Below, one piece after another: positions 35,046 through 43,959 of a stretch of DNA of 64,000 bases. This DNA comes from Zhongshania aliphaticivorans (lineage in GTDB: Bacteria; Pseudomonadota; Gammaproteobacteria; Pseudomonadales; Spongiibacteraceae), in the NCBI RefSeq assembly GCF_001586255.1, contig NZ_CP014544.1, positions 2,821,501-2,885,500 of the forward strand, read 5' to 3'. The stretch's first letter is position 1. Every line of letters begins with the position of its first letter. The notes under the pieces are model-generated. The model did not search any database and was not told where the DNA came from. It saw only the letters and a list, made by a program, of their open reading frames with translations. Position numbers and translations under genes: made by a program.

Positions 35046-36671
35046 TTATCTGGGCTCAGACATCAGACCCTTAATCATCGAAAATGCGGCAACCAACAAC
35101 ACCAGAGTAAACGGTAGGCCTGTCGACACGGCCATTGCCTGCAAAGCGACCAGTCCGCCACCCAAAATAAGTGCGACGGCAACCAAGCCTTCAAATAAGC
35201 ACCAGAATACCCGCTGCGGCGTTGGCGAATCGACCTTGCCCCCGGCAGAAATCACGTCTATTACCAGCGACCCGGAATCAGACGAGGTAACAAAAAACAC
35301 GATTACCAACACAATAGCAATAAACGACGTGATGCTGGATAACGGCAATACATCGAGCATGCCAAATAGCTGTAAGGGTAAATCAGCTTCAACCACTTTT
35401 TGATAACCATCAGTCACAACTTGCTTTATCGCAGTGCCACCAAATGCCGTCATCCAAAATACACAGGCCGTAGACGGTATCAGTAACACAGAAATAATAA
35501 ATTCCCGCACCGTGCGACCACGTGAAACTCGGGCGATAAACATCCCCACAAATGGGCTCCACGATATCCACCACGCCCAATAAAATGCCGTCCAACCGGA
35601 GGCAAAATTACTGTCTTCGCGGCCTACCGGGTTGGCTAGTTCCGGCAAGTAGCGGAAATAGGCAATGATGTTGTCAATAAAGCCGGTGGCGATTGCCAAC
35701 GTTGGGCCAACAATCACTACAAAAGCCAGCAACAGCATCGCGAGCATCATATTGATTTCAGACAATCTTTTAACGCCGGCGTCCAAGCCCTTTACCACAG
35801 ATATCAGCGCAATGGCGGTGATCCCGATGACAAGCAGGATTTGCGTGGTTCCGCCCAAGGGAATACCAAATAAATAATTCAAGCCCGAGGCTGCTTGAGA
35901 TGCGCCTAAACCCAATGACGTCGCCAAGCCGAATATCGTTGCCAACACCGCCAAAATATCGATGATATGCCCAGGCCAACCCCAAATCCGCTCACCTAAG
36001 AGCGGGTAAAATACCGAGCGAATCGTTAACGGCAAGCCCTTGTTGAAAGAAAACAAGGCTAAGCCCAAGGCCATTACCGCGTAAATAGCCCACGGGTGCA
36101 GCGCCCAATGATAAATTGTTGCCGCCATCGCCAAACGTTCAGCTGACTCGGCATCGCCCACGGCGCCACCTAAAGGAGCCCAGTCACTGCGCACGCCATT
36201 CTCGGCTGCGGTACCTGCAAATGAGGTCGTGAAATGCGTCAGCGGCTCAGATACGCCGTAAAACATCAGACCAATGCCCATGCCAGCGGCAAACAGCATC
36301 GAAAACCAGCCTAAATAGCTATAGTCTGGCGTAGCCTCCGTACCACCCAAGCGCACACGCCCTAGTGGCGAGACCACTAGCACCAAACATATCAGTACAA
36401 AAACGTTTGCTGCACTAATAAAAAACCAATCTAAGTTAGACGTTAGCCAATTCCGCACGCCACTGAACATCGGCTCGGCTTGCTCTTGAAAAAACAGCGT
36501 AAGCGCAACAAAGGCAATTACCGCGAAAGCAGAGATAGCAAACACCCTATTGTGTATATCTAAGCCAAATGGCCCTATATTCAACACAATATTGTCTTGG
36601 CCTACTTGATAGTCGGTATCTATTGGAGTGACCTGGCCATCAGGAACCATGGGATCCTTATTATCTGTCAT
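35046..36671 (-). CDS. BCCT-family betaine/choline/carnitine transporter
   Basis: 541 residues with 12 predicted membrane helices. Family motifs are visible: GMGIGLMFYGVSEPLTHF in helix 4 and YWAWWISWSPFVGMFIARVSRGRTVREFI in the helix 8 region, including the Trp-rich substrate site. The C-terminus is short, so osmosensing by a long tail is unlikely. It imports compatible solutes or other quaternary amines using Na+ or H+. The porin gene is just upstream (53 bases), in the same direction. Confidence 0.94.
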   Translation of the reverse strand: MTDNKDPMVPDGQVTPIDTDYQVGQDNIVLNIGPFGLDIHNRVFAISAFAVIAFVALTLFFQEQAEPMFSGVRNWLTSNLDWFFISAANVFVLICLVLVVSPLGRVRLGGTEATPDYSYLGWFSMLFAAGMGIGLMFYGVSEPLTHFTTSFAGTAAENGVRSDWAPLGGAVGDAESAERLAMAATIYHWALHPWAIYAVMALGLALFSFNKGLPLTIRSVFYPLLGERIWGWPGHIIDILAVLATIFGLATSLGLGASQAASGLNYLFGIPLGGTTQILLVIGITAIALISVVKGLDAGVKRLSEINMMLAMLLLAFVVIVGPTLAIATGFIDNIIAYFRYLPELANPVGREDSNFASGWTAFYWAWWISWSPFVGMFIARVSRGRTVREFIISVLLIPSTACVFWMTAFGGTAIKQVVTDGYQKVVEADLPLQLFGMLDVLPLSSITSFIAIVLVIVFFVTSSDSGSLVIDVISAGGKVDSPTPQRVFWCLFEGLVAVALILGGGLVALQAMAVSTGLPFTLVLLVAAFSMIKGLMSEPR

Positions 36672-36723
36672 CAGATTATCCTTAGTACGTGTGTTAGTTT
36701 ATGTGTGTATGCATTTCCTAGGC

Positions 36724-38031
36724 TCAAAAGTAGTATCCGATATTGATATTAAAGCGCTGCTCGTAATCACCGCTATCACCGGCACCACTGCCACCCACAA
36801 AGGGCTGATTTTTAGCATGCACCCAGTCAAAGTAAGTGAACAGACCACCTGCCGCGACCGACACTCCTGTAACGTTCATAACCGTATTTGCGGTGTCATC
36901 TGACTTGTCGTAAACAACGCCGTAGTTATTATAAAATTGCAGACCTGTTACTGCGCCAAAGTTGACGGGTAAATCGTAAGCGACATTTAGCGTGGTAGAC
37001 GTCGCTTCTGCAGCAATGGTGTCGTAGAAGGAGTAGGCGCCAACGGCAATTTGCTCTAGCTGATCAATGTCGTAGCGATATTCACTGTGCTGTAACTGCA
37101 AATGCCAGCGTTGATATTGGCTATTGGCGTGTAATGCCAAAGCCTGATAATCGCCCGCCCTGCTCTGACCGTCATGTATACCGCCACTCAGCGCAGACAC
37201 GCCCACTTCTGTCCTTAGCTCGCCTTGTTTAAAATGATAGGCAAAGCGCCCACTAAAGGTGTTGTATTCAGCCAAGGCTTGGCCAGGTTCATCATAAATT
37301 CCTTCACCTGCCGTACGAGCGCCGACAATATCGTAGGAGTAGCGATCTGAGCGATTATCAACGTATCCGTCTACGCCACCGAGCTCATCATTTTTAAAGA
37401 AGCCTAAATCTAACTGCCAATTATTAGCAACACTACGCTTGAACACGACACCCAGATCAAAATCGTCTTCCAAACCCAGATAATAATTGGTGCTGAAAAA
37501 ATAGTTTTGCGAATTATAGGGGCTATTACCAAAGGGCACCTTAGTGATACCTGCGTTCACTTCCCAGTTCTCGCTAAATTGATAACCTACATAGGCGTAT
37601 TTAATCGCCGTCATATAATCAAAGAAGCGAATTTCGCCATTGAGCGACACATCGCCGATTTCGCCTCGCAGATTCAATCGAAAGATATCGAAATCGAAAT
37701 CGCCACCGCGATCCTTATTGCCTTCGCTATAGGACGTATAATTGAAATTGGTACGAATCGCGCCCCCTACCGTGATGCCATCCTCAGACTTCGCTTTCTC
37801 CGGCGCAGCGCTATTATCTGTCTTCTGCTCCGCAAGTGTTTGAGCATTTACCGCCACACTTGTCGTATTGGCTTTGGCCTGCTCTTCAATTTCGGCCAGT
37901 TTAGCCTGCAGGGCAGAAATTTGGGCTTTGAGGCTATCTAACTCTGCGGCGGAAACGGACACCGTTTGAGCATAAACAGGACCAACAAAAGTACTGGCGA
38001 GCAAAATCGATAATAAACGATGCTTATTCAT
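36724..38031 (-). CDS. Outer-membrane porin-like beta-barrel
   Basis: 435 residues. A signal peptide (LLSILLASTFVGPVYA) precedes a coiled-coil stretch (about 27-58: AAELDSLKAQISALQAKLAEIEEQ). The remainder is amphipathic strands (for example DFDFDIFRLNLRGEIGDVSLNGEIRFFDYMTAIKYAYVGY), ending in aromatic Phe as porins do. The coiled coil plus barrel layout is typical of trimeric DcaP/OprP-like porins. It is probably the outer-membrane partner of the downstream BCCT transporter. Confidence 0.88.
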   Translation of the reverse strand: MNKHRLLSILLASTFVGPVYAQTVSVSAAELDSLKAQISALQAKLAEIEEQAKANTTSVAVNAQTLAEQKTDNSAAPEKAKSEDGITVGGAIRTNFNYTSYSEGNKDRGGDFDFDIFRLNLRGEIGDVSLNGEIRFFDYMTAIKYAYVGYQFSENWEVNAGITKVPFGNSPYNSQNYFFSTNYYLGLEDDFDLGVVFKRSVANNWQLDLGFFKNDELGGVDGYVDNRSDRYSYDIVGARTAGEGIYDEPGQALAEYNTFSGRFAYHFKQGELRTEVGVSALSGGIHDGQSRAGDYQALALHANSQYQRWHLQLQHSEYRYDIDQLEQIAVGAYSFYDTIAAEATSTTLNVAYDLPVNFGAVTGLQFYNNYGVVYDKSDDTANTVMNVTGVSVAAGGLFTYFDWVHAKNQPFVGGSGAGDSGDYEQRFNINIGYYF

Positions 38032-38569
38032 GATTATTTCCTACGATTAAAAATTGGACTAAGCTAGCGAATCGGCTATCACTTCTAAATTCATTTAGCG
38101 GAGTATAAGAAATGCGCTTTTGGTTCAGCGAAAATAATGGACGCAATGGCTTTTCATTTCAAAAATCAACTGTTCTGCGCCATAATATTAATTCGACATT
38201 CACATTAGTGATGTTTTGACAAACTTGCTTTTATGCGACGAAATAGCATTATTAGGTCTCGTCGCCGATCTACTTACTCGCCTAGCCATTCTTCTAACGA
38301 TCTATACGCCTACGCTCATTTTCAACAATATCTAAAGTAAGCGCCAACGCTGACACCCCACCACCTTAGCATTAGTGACGCTGATTCGCGACAGCTGAGT
38401 ACGTCAGCAAATTTCCTATTATTATTGCCACTCAACGTATTGCCAACAATTCGCTTCAGAATAGTTACTATAAGCCTCATATCCAACATTAAAGCTGAGT
38501 ATAGACCAGCACACCGAGTCCGCCAGCTTTTCAGTTAACTTGAACTCGGGAAGCGATTTCACAGGACCA
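38032..38569. other. AT-rich gap, no gene recognised
   Basis: About 540 bases between the porin gene and the nucleoid-associated gene. It is AT-rich, carries no ORF with good coding character, and no repeat was recognised. It forms the left flank of the AT-rich islet. Confidence 0.5.
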
Positions 38570-39586
38570 TTACGTTTCTTTTCGTGCTTTTATGTTGACT
38601 ACCGCCTGAAATCCATCTTGGTTATCGGTAATGGAAACCCCCGACACGGAGTATTTTGAATCACTTATCACCAGACCCACACCGGCTCTTACTCTGACTC
38701 GACTGGTTATTGGCTTTGCTTGCTTCGCGAAGTCTTGAGACTTAATTTCGTAATCATCGGCGATATCAACTCCGGTGCTGCTTACCACACCAGATATCAC
38801 TTCAGACAAGGCCTCTGAATCAATGTATTGAGAGGAAATATCCTTTATCTCTGCTATCGATGTAATTTCTGAGGAGTTTATTTTTTCGGTGATTTTCTCG
38901 TTCAAATCAGCAACATCTTGAGAATCTTCAATTTTCGAACTTATCCCCTTCAATATAGAACCACATATCTTTGCGTAGGATTTTGACGTTGCTCTTGGCG
39001 ATACCTTTAGAAAGGAATCCTTCCAGTATTTGGTCTTCTGCCCAAGATTGTCGACAACAAAAACACCTTGTTCATTAGGAAGCACTAAGGCTCCCTTTTG
39101 AATTTTATTCAGCGATATACCCGATCTTTCAATAATGTCAAATGAATCCGATGATTCCGCTATTTCAAGAAAATAATCTTTATTTTCTATTTTCAATATT
39201 GCAAGGCCGCTAGACTCTACATCGTCAACTTTAAGCCCAGTAAAGAGTAAAAAGACAAGATCACCAGAAGATATATTTTGATGTGTTGATGTTGCGTATA
39301 AATGCTTGGCTATCGCCTGTGTTTGCAGTACAAAATCACTCTGCTCAGCAAATAGCTTTCCAGTAATATTAGAGACAGTATTCAGTGATAAGTCAGACTC
39401 ATGAAAGAAATCGTATATCTCTTTCTGCTTTGCGAGCGGACTTAAGTAGCTTTTAATAAGTAGTTCAGCCAATGACTCACTGACTTCCGACTCACTTTCT
39501 GCGAGACGCATACCCTCTTCGCGGACTTTATTACCCACTCGATGCACCACGATATTACTTAATCGCGCAGTACTTACATCAACCAT
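38570..39586 (-). CDS. NA37/YejK-like nucleoid-associated protein
   Basis: 338 residues. The N-terminal motif (ARLSNIVVHRVGNKVREEGMRLAESE) and the DLVFLLFTGL...AILKIENKDYFLEIAESSDSFDIIE stretch are characteristic of the 37-kDa nucleoid-associated protein family. The sequence is Ser/Ile/Asp/Lys-rich with AT-rich codons, unlike the neighbours, which is typical of transferred DNA. It stands alone: no nuclease, methyltransferase or transposase gene is next to it. The C-terminus is Lys-rich. Function of family members includes DNA binding, but no target is known here. Confidence 0.82.
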   Translation of the reverse strand: MVDVSTARLSNIVVHRVGNKVREEGMRLAESESEVSESLAELLIKSYLSPLAKQKEIYDFFHESDLSLNTVSNITGKLFAEQSDFVLQTQAIAKHLYATSTHQNISSGDLVFLLFTGLKVDDVESSGLAILKIENKDYFLEIAESSDSFDIIERSGISLNKIQKGALVLPNEQGVFVVDNLGQKTKYWKDSFLKVSPRATSKSYAKICGSILKGISSKIEDSQDVADLNEKITEKINSSEITSIAEIKDISSQYIDSEALSEVISGVVSSTGVDIADDYEIKSQDFAKQAKPITSRVRVRAGVGLVISDSKYSVSGVSITDNQDGFQAVVNIKARKET

Positions 39587-39906
39587 TACTTACTCCACTC
39601 ATTATAAATAATTGACAGCAATTCGGCCCCCAATCAATATCGAACACGTATCTGATTAAAAAATATGCCACCAGCAGATTATTTCCACTAGAACAATTGA
39701 AACATTTTGAAACGCTATTCAGCTGGTATGCTGTGCGTATTGTACCGACACTGGGAGATCGCCGCAGTAATCTGTACGACATTAATTAATTCAGACAGAC
39801 GACGCACCCGCTATATCACTATTTCGGCGGATGATGCCCCTACACAGACGGGTTCAGCTGCAAGCAGATGGCGGAATGCCCTTTATCAGAGATCACCCGC
39901 CGAAGG
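39587..39906. other. Gap of AT-rich character with an orphan coding fragment
   Basis: About 320 bases. Apart from the fragment at 39616-39789 nothing recognisable is seen. Base composition rises to that of the flanking chromosome from about 39790 on, so the right border of the AT-rich islet may lie there. Confidence 0.45.
39616..39789 (+). pseudogene. Possible 3' remnant of a protein gene
   Basis: An open frame without start codon, ending at TAA, that translates to a protein-like stretch: KKYATSRLFPLEQLKHFE followed by TLFSWYAVRIVPTLGDRR and SNLYDIN. The composition looks like a real C-terminus, but I could not identify the family and there is no upstream frame. It may be a leftover of a transferred gene, or chance. 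Confidence 0.35.
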
Positions 39907-40797
39907 TTAACGCAGGCGAGAATGAGCGCTTATTAAGGCAACAAACTTTGGTAAAAGCGGTACTGGTAGATCGTGGCCCATGCCATCAAACAATTCAAGA
40001 CGAGCACCGGGAATATGTTTGGCGGTGTCTATACCGCCATCGACCGGCACCAGAGGGTCACTTTTGCCATGAATCACCAGGGTCGGCGCAGTAATCGTTT
40101 TTAAGGCGTCGACTCGGCTACCGCAGGACGATATTGCGGCCAATTGTCGAGCAATTCCAGCCGGGTAATAACTGCGCCGGTAAGCGAGGAGCAGCCTTTC
40201 GCGCAACTCAGCATCGCTAGGCGGGTATGCTGGACTGCCAATAATTCGCCAGGTTTGCATTGCCGTATTGAGATATGATGCCTCATCTTTTGCCGACGCC
40301 GCCGCGAGCCTCAGCAACACTTTGGCGCGGGGCTGAGGTAAACGAGGATTGCCGCTTGTCGACATAATCGAGGTCAACGTCAGTACGCGCTCCGGGTAGT
40401 TGGCGGCCAGCAATTGAGCAATCATCCCGCCCATAGACGCACCGACGATATGAGCCGATTCAATATTTAAGGCATCTAACAGCAATACCGTATCCTTGGC
40501 CATATCCGTCAACTGATAGGGGACCGCTAAGCGAAAGCCCAGCTTAGAGGCCAACAACATTTTAACGACGCCGGGTGCCCGTACACCCCCAAGCTTATGA
40601 GACAGACCCACATCGCGATTATCAAACCGTATGACTCTAAACCCTTTCGCCGCCAAGGCCACACAGAATGACTCTGGCCAAGACACCATCTGCATGCCCA
40701 AGCCCATAATCAACACCATCGCCGGGTGTCCGGCGTCGCCAAACTCTTGAACAGCCAGCTCAATATCACCCACTTTTATGCGCTTTTCAGTGTTCAT
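39907..40797 (-). CDS. Alpha/beta hydrolase
   Basis: 296 residues. The oxyanion strand LIMGLGMQMVSW, the nucleophile elbow VGASMGGMIAQLLA, the acid in VIHGKSDPLVP and a His in FDGMGHDLP form the usual triad. The sequence resembles aromatic-acid or carboxyl-ester hydrolases of the fold. Cytoplasmic. The substrate is not known, and no operon partner is close. Confidence 0.9.
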   Translation of the reverse strand: MNTEKRIKVGDIELAVQEFGDAGHPAMVLIMGLGMQMVSWPESFCVALAAKGFRVIRFDNRDVGLSHKLGGVRAPGVVKMLLASKLGFRLAVPYQLTDMAKDTVLLLDALNIESAHIVGASMGGMIAQLLAANYPERVLTLTSIMSTSGNPRLPQPRAKVLLRLAAASAKDEASYLNTAMQTWRIIGSPAYPPSDAELRERLLLAYRRSYYPAGIARQLAAISSCGSRVDALKTITAPTLVIHGKSDPLVPVDGGIDTAKHIPGARLELFDGMGHDLPVPLLPKFVALISAHSRLR

Positions 40798-41010
40798 GAG
40801 ACCTCGAATAGTGGGTGCTACCGCACCTAAGGAAATACATCTAGGGTATGCTAAGCAAAGTAAAAAATGGCTGCCCGCCTTTCCCCACTAAAAGCACACG
40901 CCCTGCAAACAGTTACCATACAAAATACACCTATATTAAGGCGCAAGATGACTATAGCGCTCGCGGAGCCACTAACAAAGGCAAAAACTCAGGCCTTGCG
41001 GCGGCGTGAT

Positions 41011-41532
41011 TTAAACCGGCCCACACCGGCTCTGTTTAAGCGCCGCTAAGGCGGCAGAGGCCTCACCTATTGCCGATGCCCGCAGCAGCATAATGCCCCG
41101 CTGACTCGGTGACTGGATAACTTCGCCGGAATAGTCCTCAGGATTGCTGTTAGGGCCGATCAAAGTCACCTTAACATGCGTACCAGCGCGGTACCGGCCA
41201 TCGCCGCGATTGCTCATACCAGCATAATTATCAGTATTCATCTGGTCAAACTGCATAGACCAATAGCGCTCCGGCACCTTAGCCTCAATCAACAGCGGCC
41301 TTTCTGCCAAGTTGTAAATACAACTGCCATAGAATAGATCTGGACTGGGCCGCACCACCTCACGGCTGGCTTCGTCAGCGCGAGGTTTAATATACAAGGT
41401 GTTGTAAGCCTGCTTTACGCCACCGCGATGGTAGAGAACTTCCATCACAAGATTCGGTAGCGCAAGGGCGAGAAGATACTGGCCAAGATAGCCACAGAGT
41501 AGAATACCGAGACACCACTTGAGAAACTTCAT
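41011..41532 (-). CDS. DUF1254-like protein, small anchored form
   Basis: 173 residues with one N-terminal membrane segment (about 3-25). The middle part (SPDLFYGSCIYNLAERPLLIEAKVPERYWSMQFDQMNTDNYAG) has the SPDLxYS/VGxYxL pattern and tyrosine-rich character of DUF1254. Usually DUF1254 and DUF1214 are fused in one protein; here they are on two genes with an ATGA overlap (41529-41532), so they are translated together. Function unknown. Confidence 0.75.
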   Translation of the reverse strand: MKFLKWCLGILLCGYLGQYLLALALPNLVMEVLYHRGGVKQAYNTLYIKPRADEASREVVRPSPDLFYGSCIYNLAERPLLIEAKVPERYWSMQFDQMNTDNYAGMSNRGDGRYRAGTHVKVTLIGPNSNPEDYSGEVIQSPSQRGIMLLRASAIGEASAALAALKQSRCGPV

Positions 41533-42128
41533 GAGCAGCTCTCCAACGTAACCCTAGGTAGGGGAGCCGAGTGCGGTTGCTCAAGATAAGCCTTACCAGG
41601 CGTATAGAGGCGCAATAACAAATCAAAATCGTGCCCTGAACGCTTACGCCAAGACGCCGCCCCCGAAGGCCCGACCGGTAGCCAGTTTGCAGTTTGCTCC
41701 TCGGCACCCACATAAATCACCCAGCTGCCGTCTGGGTTGCGGAGGATATTCTCGTTATTGAAGGAGTAGCGCTTGTGCGGGTTTGGTATCAGAAAGTTGT
41801 CCCAACCATAGGCTGTGACACTCCACCAGTCGGCGTCGTAGTCTTTACCTTCTATTCGATAGCGACAATTCAAACTTAGCGCCTGTCCGTCCAACGAATC
41901 CAGCCGGTAGTACATGGAATTTTCGCGAGTAGAGGCCAGCAAACCGCCCATAGCTATAGTTGCTTTTAGCATGATTCCGGCGTCAGTTGAGCCTGTGCTC
42001 ACATTAGTGACCCAATTACCGTTATGCACACTCATTGCCCCAAGACCGCTACCAATATTGCGTACCAAAAAAAAGACCGATAAAGCCAGCGTCAGCAGCG
42101 CCACAGCAAGCACACGAATCACCTTCAT
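41529..42128 (-). CDS. DUF1214-domain protein, anchored
   Basis: 199 residues with one N-terminal hydrophobic segment (about 5-22). The DUF1214 core is visible in WWSVTAYGWDNFLIPNPHKRYSFNNENILRNPDGSW and a following ANWLPVGPSG..F.L.LRLYTP tail, typical of the family (a predicted small-molecule-binding beta fold). Coupled to the DUF1254-like gene downstream by an ATGA overlap. A larger DUF1214 protein is encoded at 56732. Confidence 0.85.
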   Translation of the reverse strand: MKVIRVLAVALLTLALSVFFLVRNIGSGLGAMSVHNGNWVTNVSTGSTDAGIMLKATIAMGGLLASTRENSMYYRLDSLDGQALSLNCRYRIEGKDYDADWWSVTAYGWDNFLIPNPHKRYSFNNENILRNPDGSWVIYVGAEEQTANWLPVGPSGAASWRKRSGHDFDLLLRLYTPGKAYLEQPHSAPLPRVTLESCS

Positions 42129-42544
42129 TTGCGGGTGGCTCCTTATTATTTATATATCAGCGCCCTATAATGCCGTGAATACCCGTGGCAGCCTAGCCAT
42201 TGCAACATAAAACTCGCTTTAAGCCGTGCGGCCAGACGCCTACAATTCATTAAATCTAAGGCAATTTCTTCCGCGTGTGAGCTGACGACATTACGGCCAT
42301 TTAAAGCGCCTAAAACATCGTCTCACCCTCATTATTTCATTAGTACTAGCCATACCTCGCTGCGTCTCACCAAGTGCGCCGGCTGATCACAGCAAAACTG
42401 GCCGTTTAGGCTTGCTCATTGACCTAATTCCCCCTCTCTTATCGCATCTTTCATTGATAAAGTTCGCAATCTATCGCCGACAAGAATTTGGCTCGATCAA
42501 AAAATAAAGGCCGCGCGTGCCGGCAACACAGCAGAGGAAATATT
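42129..42544. other. Intergenic stretch, no gene recognised
   Basis: About 415 bases between the divergent DUF1214 and P450 genes. No ORF, repeat or operator was recognised. A ribosome site (CAGAGGAAATATT) precedes the P450 start. Confidence 0.5.
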
Positions 42545-43795
42545 ATGAGTCAGTGCCCATTTGCCAATCTACTGAGCTTGGATACCTATCAAAATGGAAT
42601 GCCCTACGAAGAGCTCGCTCGAATTCGAGCGCAAGGGTCAATGATGTACATGGAAGATCCAGAGAATGGCGTGCCATATTGGGCCGTTGTTAAACGCGAC
42701 GCACTGGACTTTGTCTCGCAAAACCCAGACCTATTTTCGTCAAACTTGCAGGGTGCTTTCCCAATGGAAGTACACGAAAGCGAGAAAGAGATCCAAGCGA
42801 TTATGCAGGAGAACATCATTATCTCCATGGATCCGCCTAAGCACATGAAGTACCGCAAAATCGTCAGAGATGCCTTTACGCCCAAAGCGGTGAACAATAT
42901 GGAGACGTGGTTGCGCGAGAGCGCACGCGCCATTATTGATCGTGTCGCCAGCAAGGGGGAATGTGAGTTTGTAGAAGATATTGCCGCAGAACTGCCCTTA
43001 ATGGCCATTCTTGAGCTACTTGGTGTTCCTCAAGAAGACCGTAAGCAGTTTTTTGAGTGGACAAACATCATGGCCTTCGCCGATGATCCAGACCTCGCCA
43101 CCAGTCGCGACGAAGCCAACACAGTGAGCTTTGAGGTCATGGGCTACGCCGCTGAACTCGCCGCTAAGCAGCGCGCAAACCCCACTAGTCAGGTTGTTGA
43201 GGCTTTATTAAACGGGGAAGTCGACGGCCAGAAAGTCACCGAAGAAATGTTCGCCTGGATGTTCATATTGATTATGGTTGGCGGCAATGAAAGTACCCGC
43301 ACTGCGACGGCACACGGCATGCGTCTCTTAATGGAGCACCCGGACCAGCTTCAACACCTCGTAGACCACCCAGAAGATATCGCCGATGCCGTTGAAGAAA
43401 TGCTCCGTTACAACACGGCGTTTATTGCGATGCGCCGGACAGCGACCCAAGATATTGAATGGAACGGTTACAATATAAAGAAGGGCGATAAAGTCGTATT
43501 ACATTACCATGCAGTTAATCACGATGAAGATGTATTCGGCGAAGATGCGATGAAATTTGATATTCACCGCGCCAAAAAAATGCCGACACTACGCAGGGAA
43601 ATGCGCGCATTTGGCATTGGTGAACATTTTTGCTTGGGCATGAATTTAGCCCGCATGGAATTAAATATTATTTTTGAAGAACTGATTCCACGTATTCCCA
43701 ATCCGAAATTTGCCGGCGACGTAACCTATATGCGTTCCTTTTTTATTAACACAATTAAATCAATGCCGATCACCTTTGATCCCGTCTCTGCATAA
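42545..43795 (+). CDS. Cytochrome P450 (bacterial soluble type)
   Basis: 416 residues. The haem-ligand loop is FGIGEHFCLGMN with Cys363. The I-helix is GGNESTRTAT in place of the usual (A/G)Gx(D/E)T(T/S), with Glu and Ser-Thr retained. The K-helix ExxR lies in EEMLRYN. Start 42545 is chosen for CAGAGGAAATATT; an upstream ATG at 42488 has no ribosome site. It needs a ferredoxin and reductase, none of which is adjacent. It hydroxylates an unknown, probably hydrophobic, substrate. The AraC gene at 43960 faces it. Confidence 0.93.
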   Translation: MSQCPFANLLSLDTYQNGMPYEELARIRAQGSMMYMEDPENGVPYWAVVKRDALDFVSQNPDLFSSNLQGAFPMEVHESEKEIQAIMQENIIISMDPPKHMKYRKIVRDAFTPKAVNNMETWLRESARAIIDRVASKGECEFVEDIAAELPLMAILELLGVPQEDRKQFFEWTNIMAFADDPDLATSRDEANTVSFEVMGYAAELAAKQRANPTSQVVEALLNGEVDGQKVTEEMFAWMFILIMVGGNESTRTATAHGMRLLMEHPDQLQHLVDHPEDIADAVEEMLRYNTAFIAMRRTATQDIEWNGYNIKKGDKVVLHYHAVNHDEDVFGEDAMKFDIHRAKKMPTLRREMRAFGIGEHFCLGMNLARMELNIIFEELIPRIPNPKFAGDVTYMRSFFINTIKSMPITFDPVSA

Positions 43796-43839
43796 GGCGG
43801 CAAAGCAGATATTGGACGCCGTTTAAACCTAAAAACGTC

Positions 43840-43870
43840 TGGCGTGACTCTATTGCAGAGGGTCACGCCA
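43840..43870. terminator. Hairpin between convergent P450 and AraC genes
   Basis: TGGCGTGAC and GTCACGCCA form a 9-bp stem with an imperfectly paired CT/AG extension and a small loop. There is no T-run beyond it. It lies between two convergent stop codons, so a bidirectional terminator is plausible. Confidence 0.5.
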
Positions 43871-43959
43871 AACTACCCGAAGCAAACCATCAAACACAAA
43901 TCACATACTAAACAAGGCTGTTGATCTGTTTACGGTCACAACCAAGTACAGCCCAGCCC

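Noticed and set aside
37507-37941. Long open frame opposite the porin gene
   Set aside because: It is antisense to a well-supported beta-barrel gene, and its translation has no domain-like features.
39707-39910. Plus-strand open frame of 67 codons overlapping the orphan fragment
   Set aside because: Composition looks random and the overlapping frame (39616-39789) is more protein-like. No ribosome site.
40867-41049. Plus-strand open frame of 60 codons
   Set aside because: It is Arg/Lys/Pro-rich, has no ribosome site and overlaps the end of the DUF1254-like gene.
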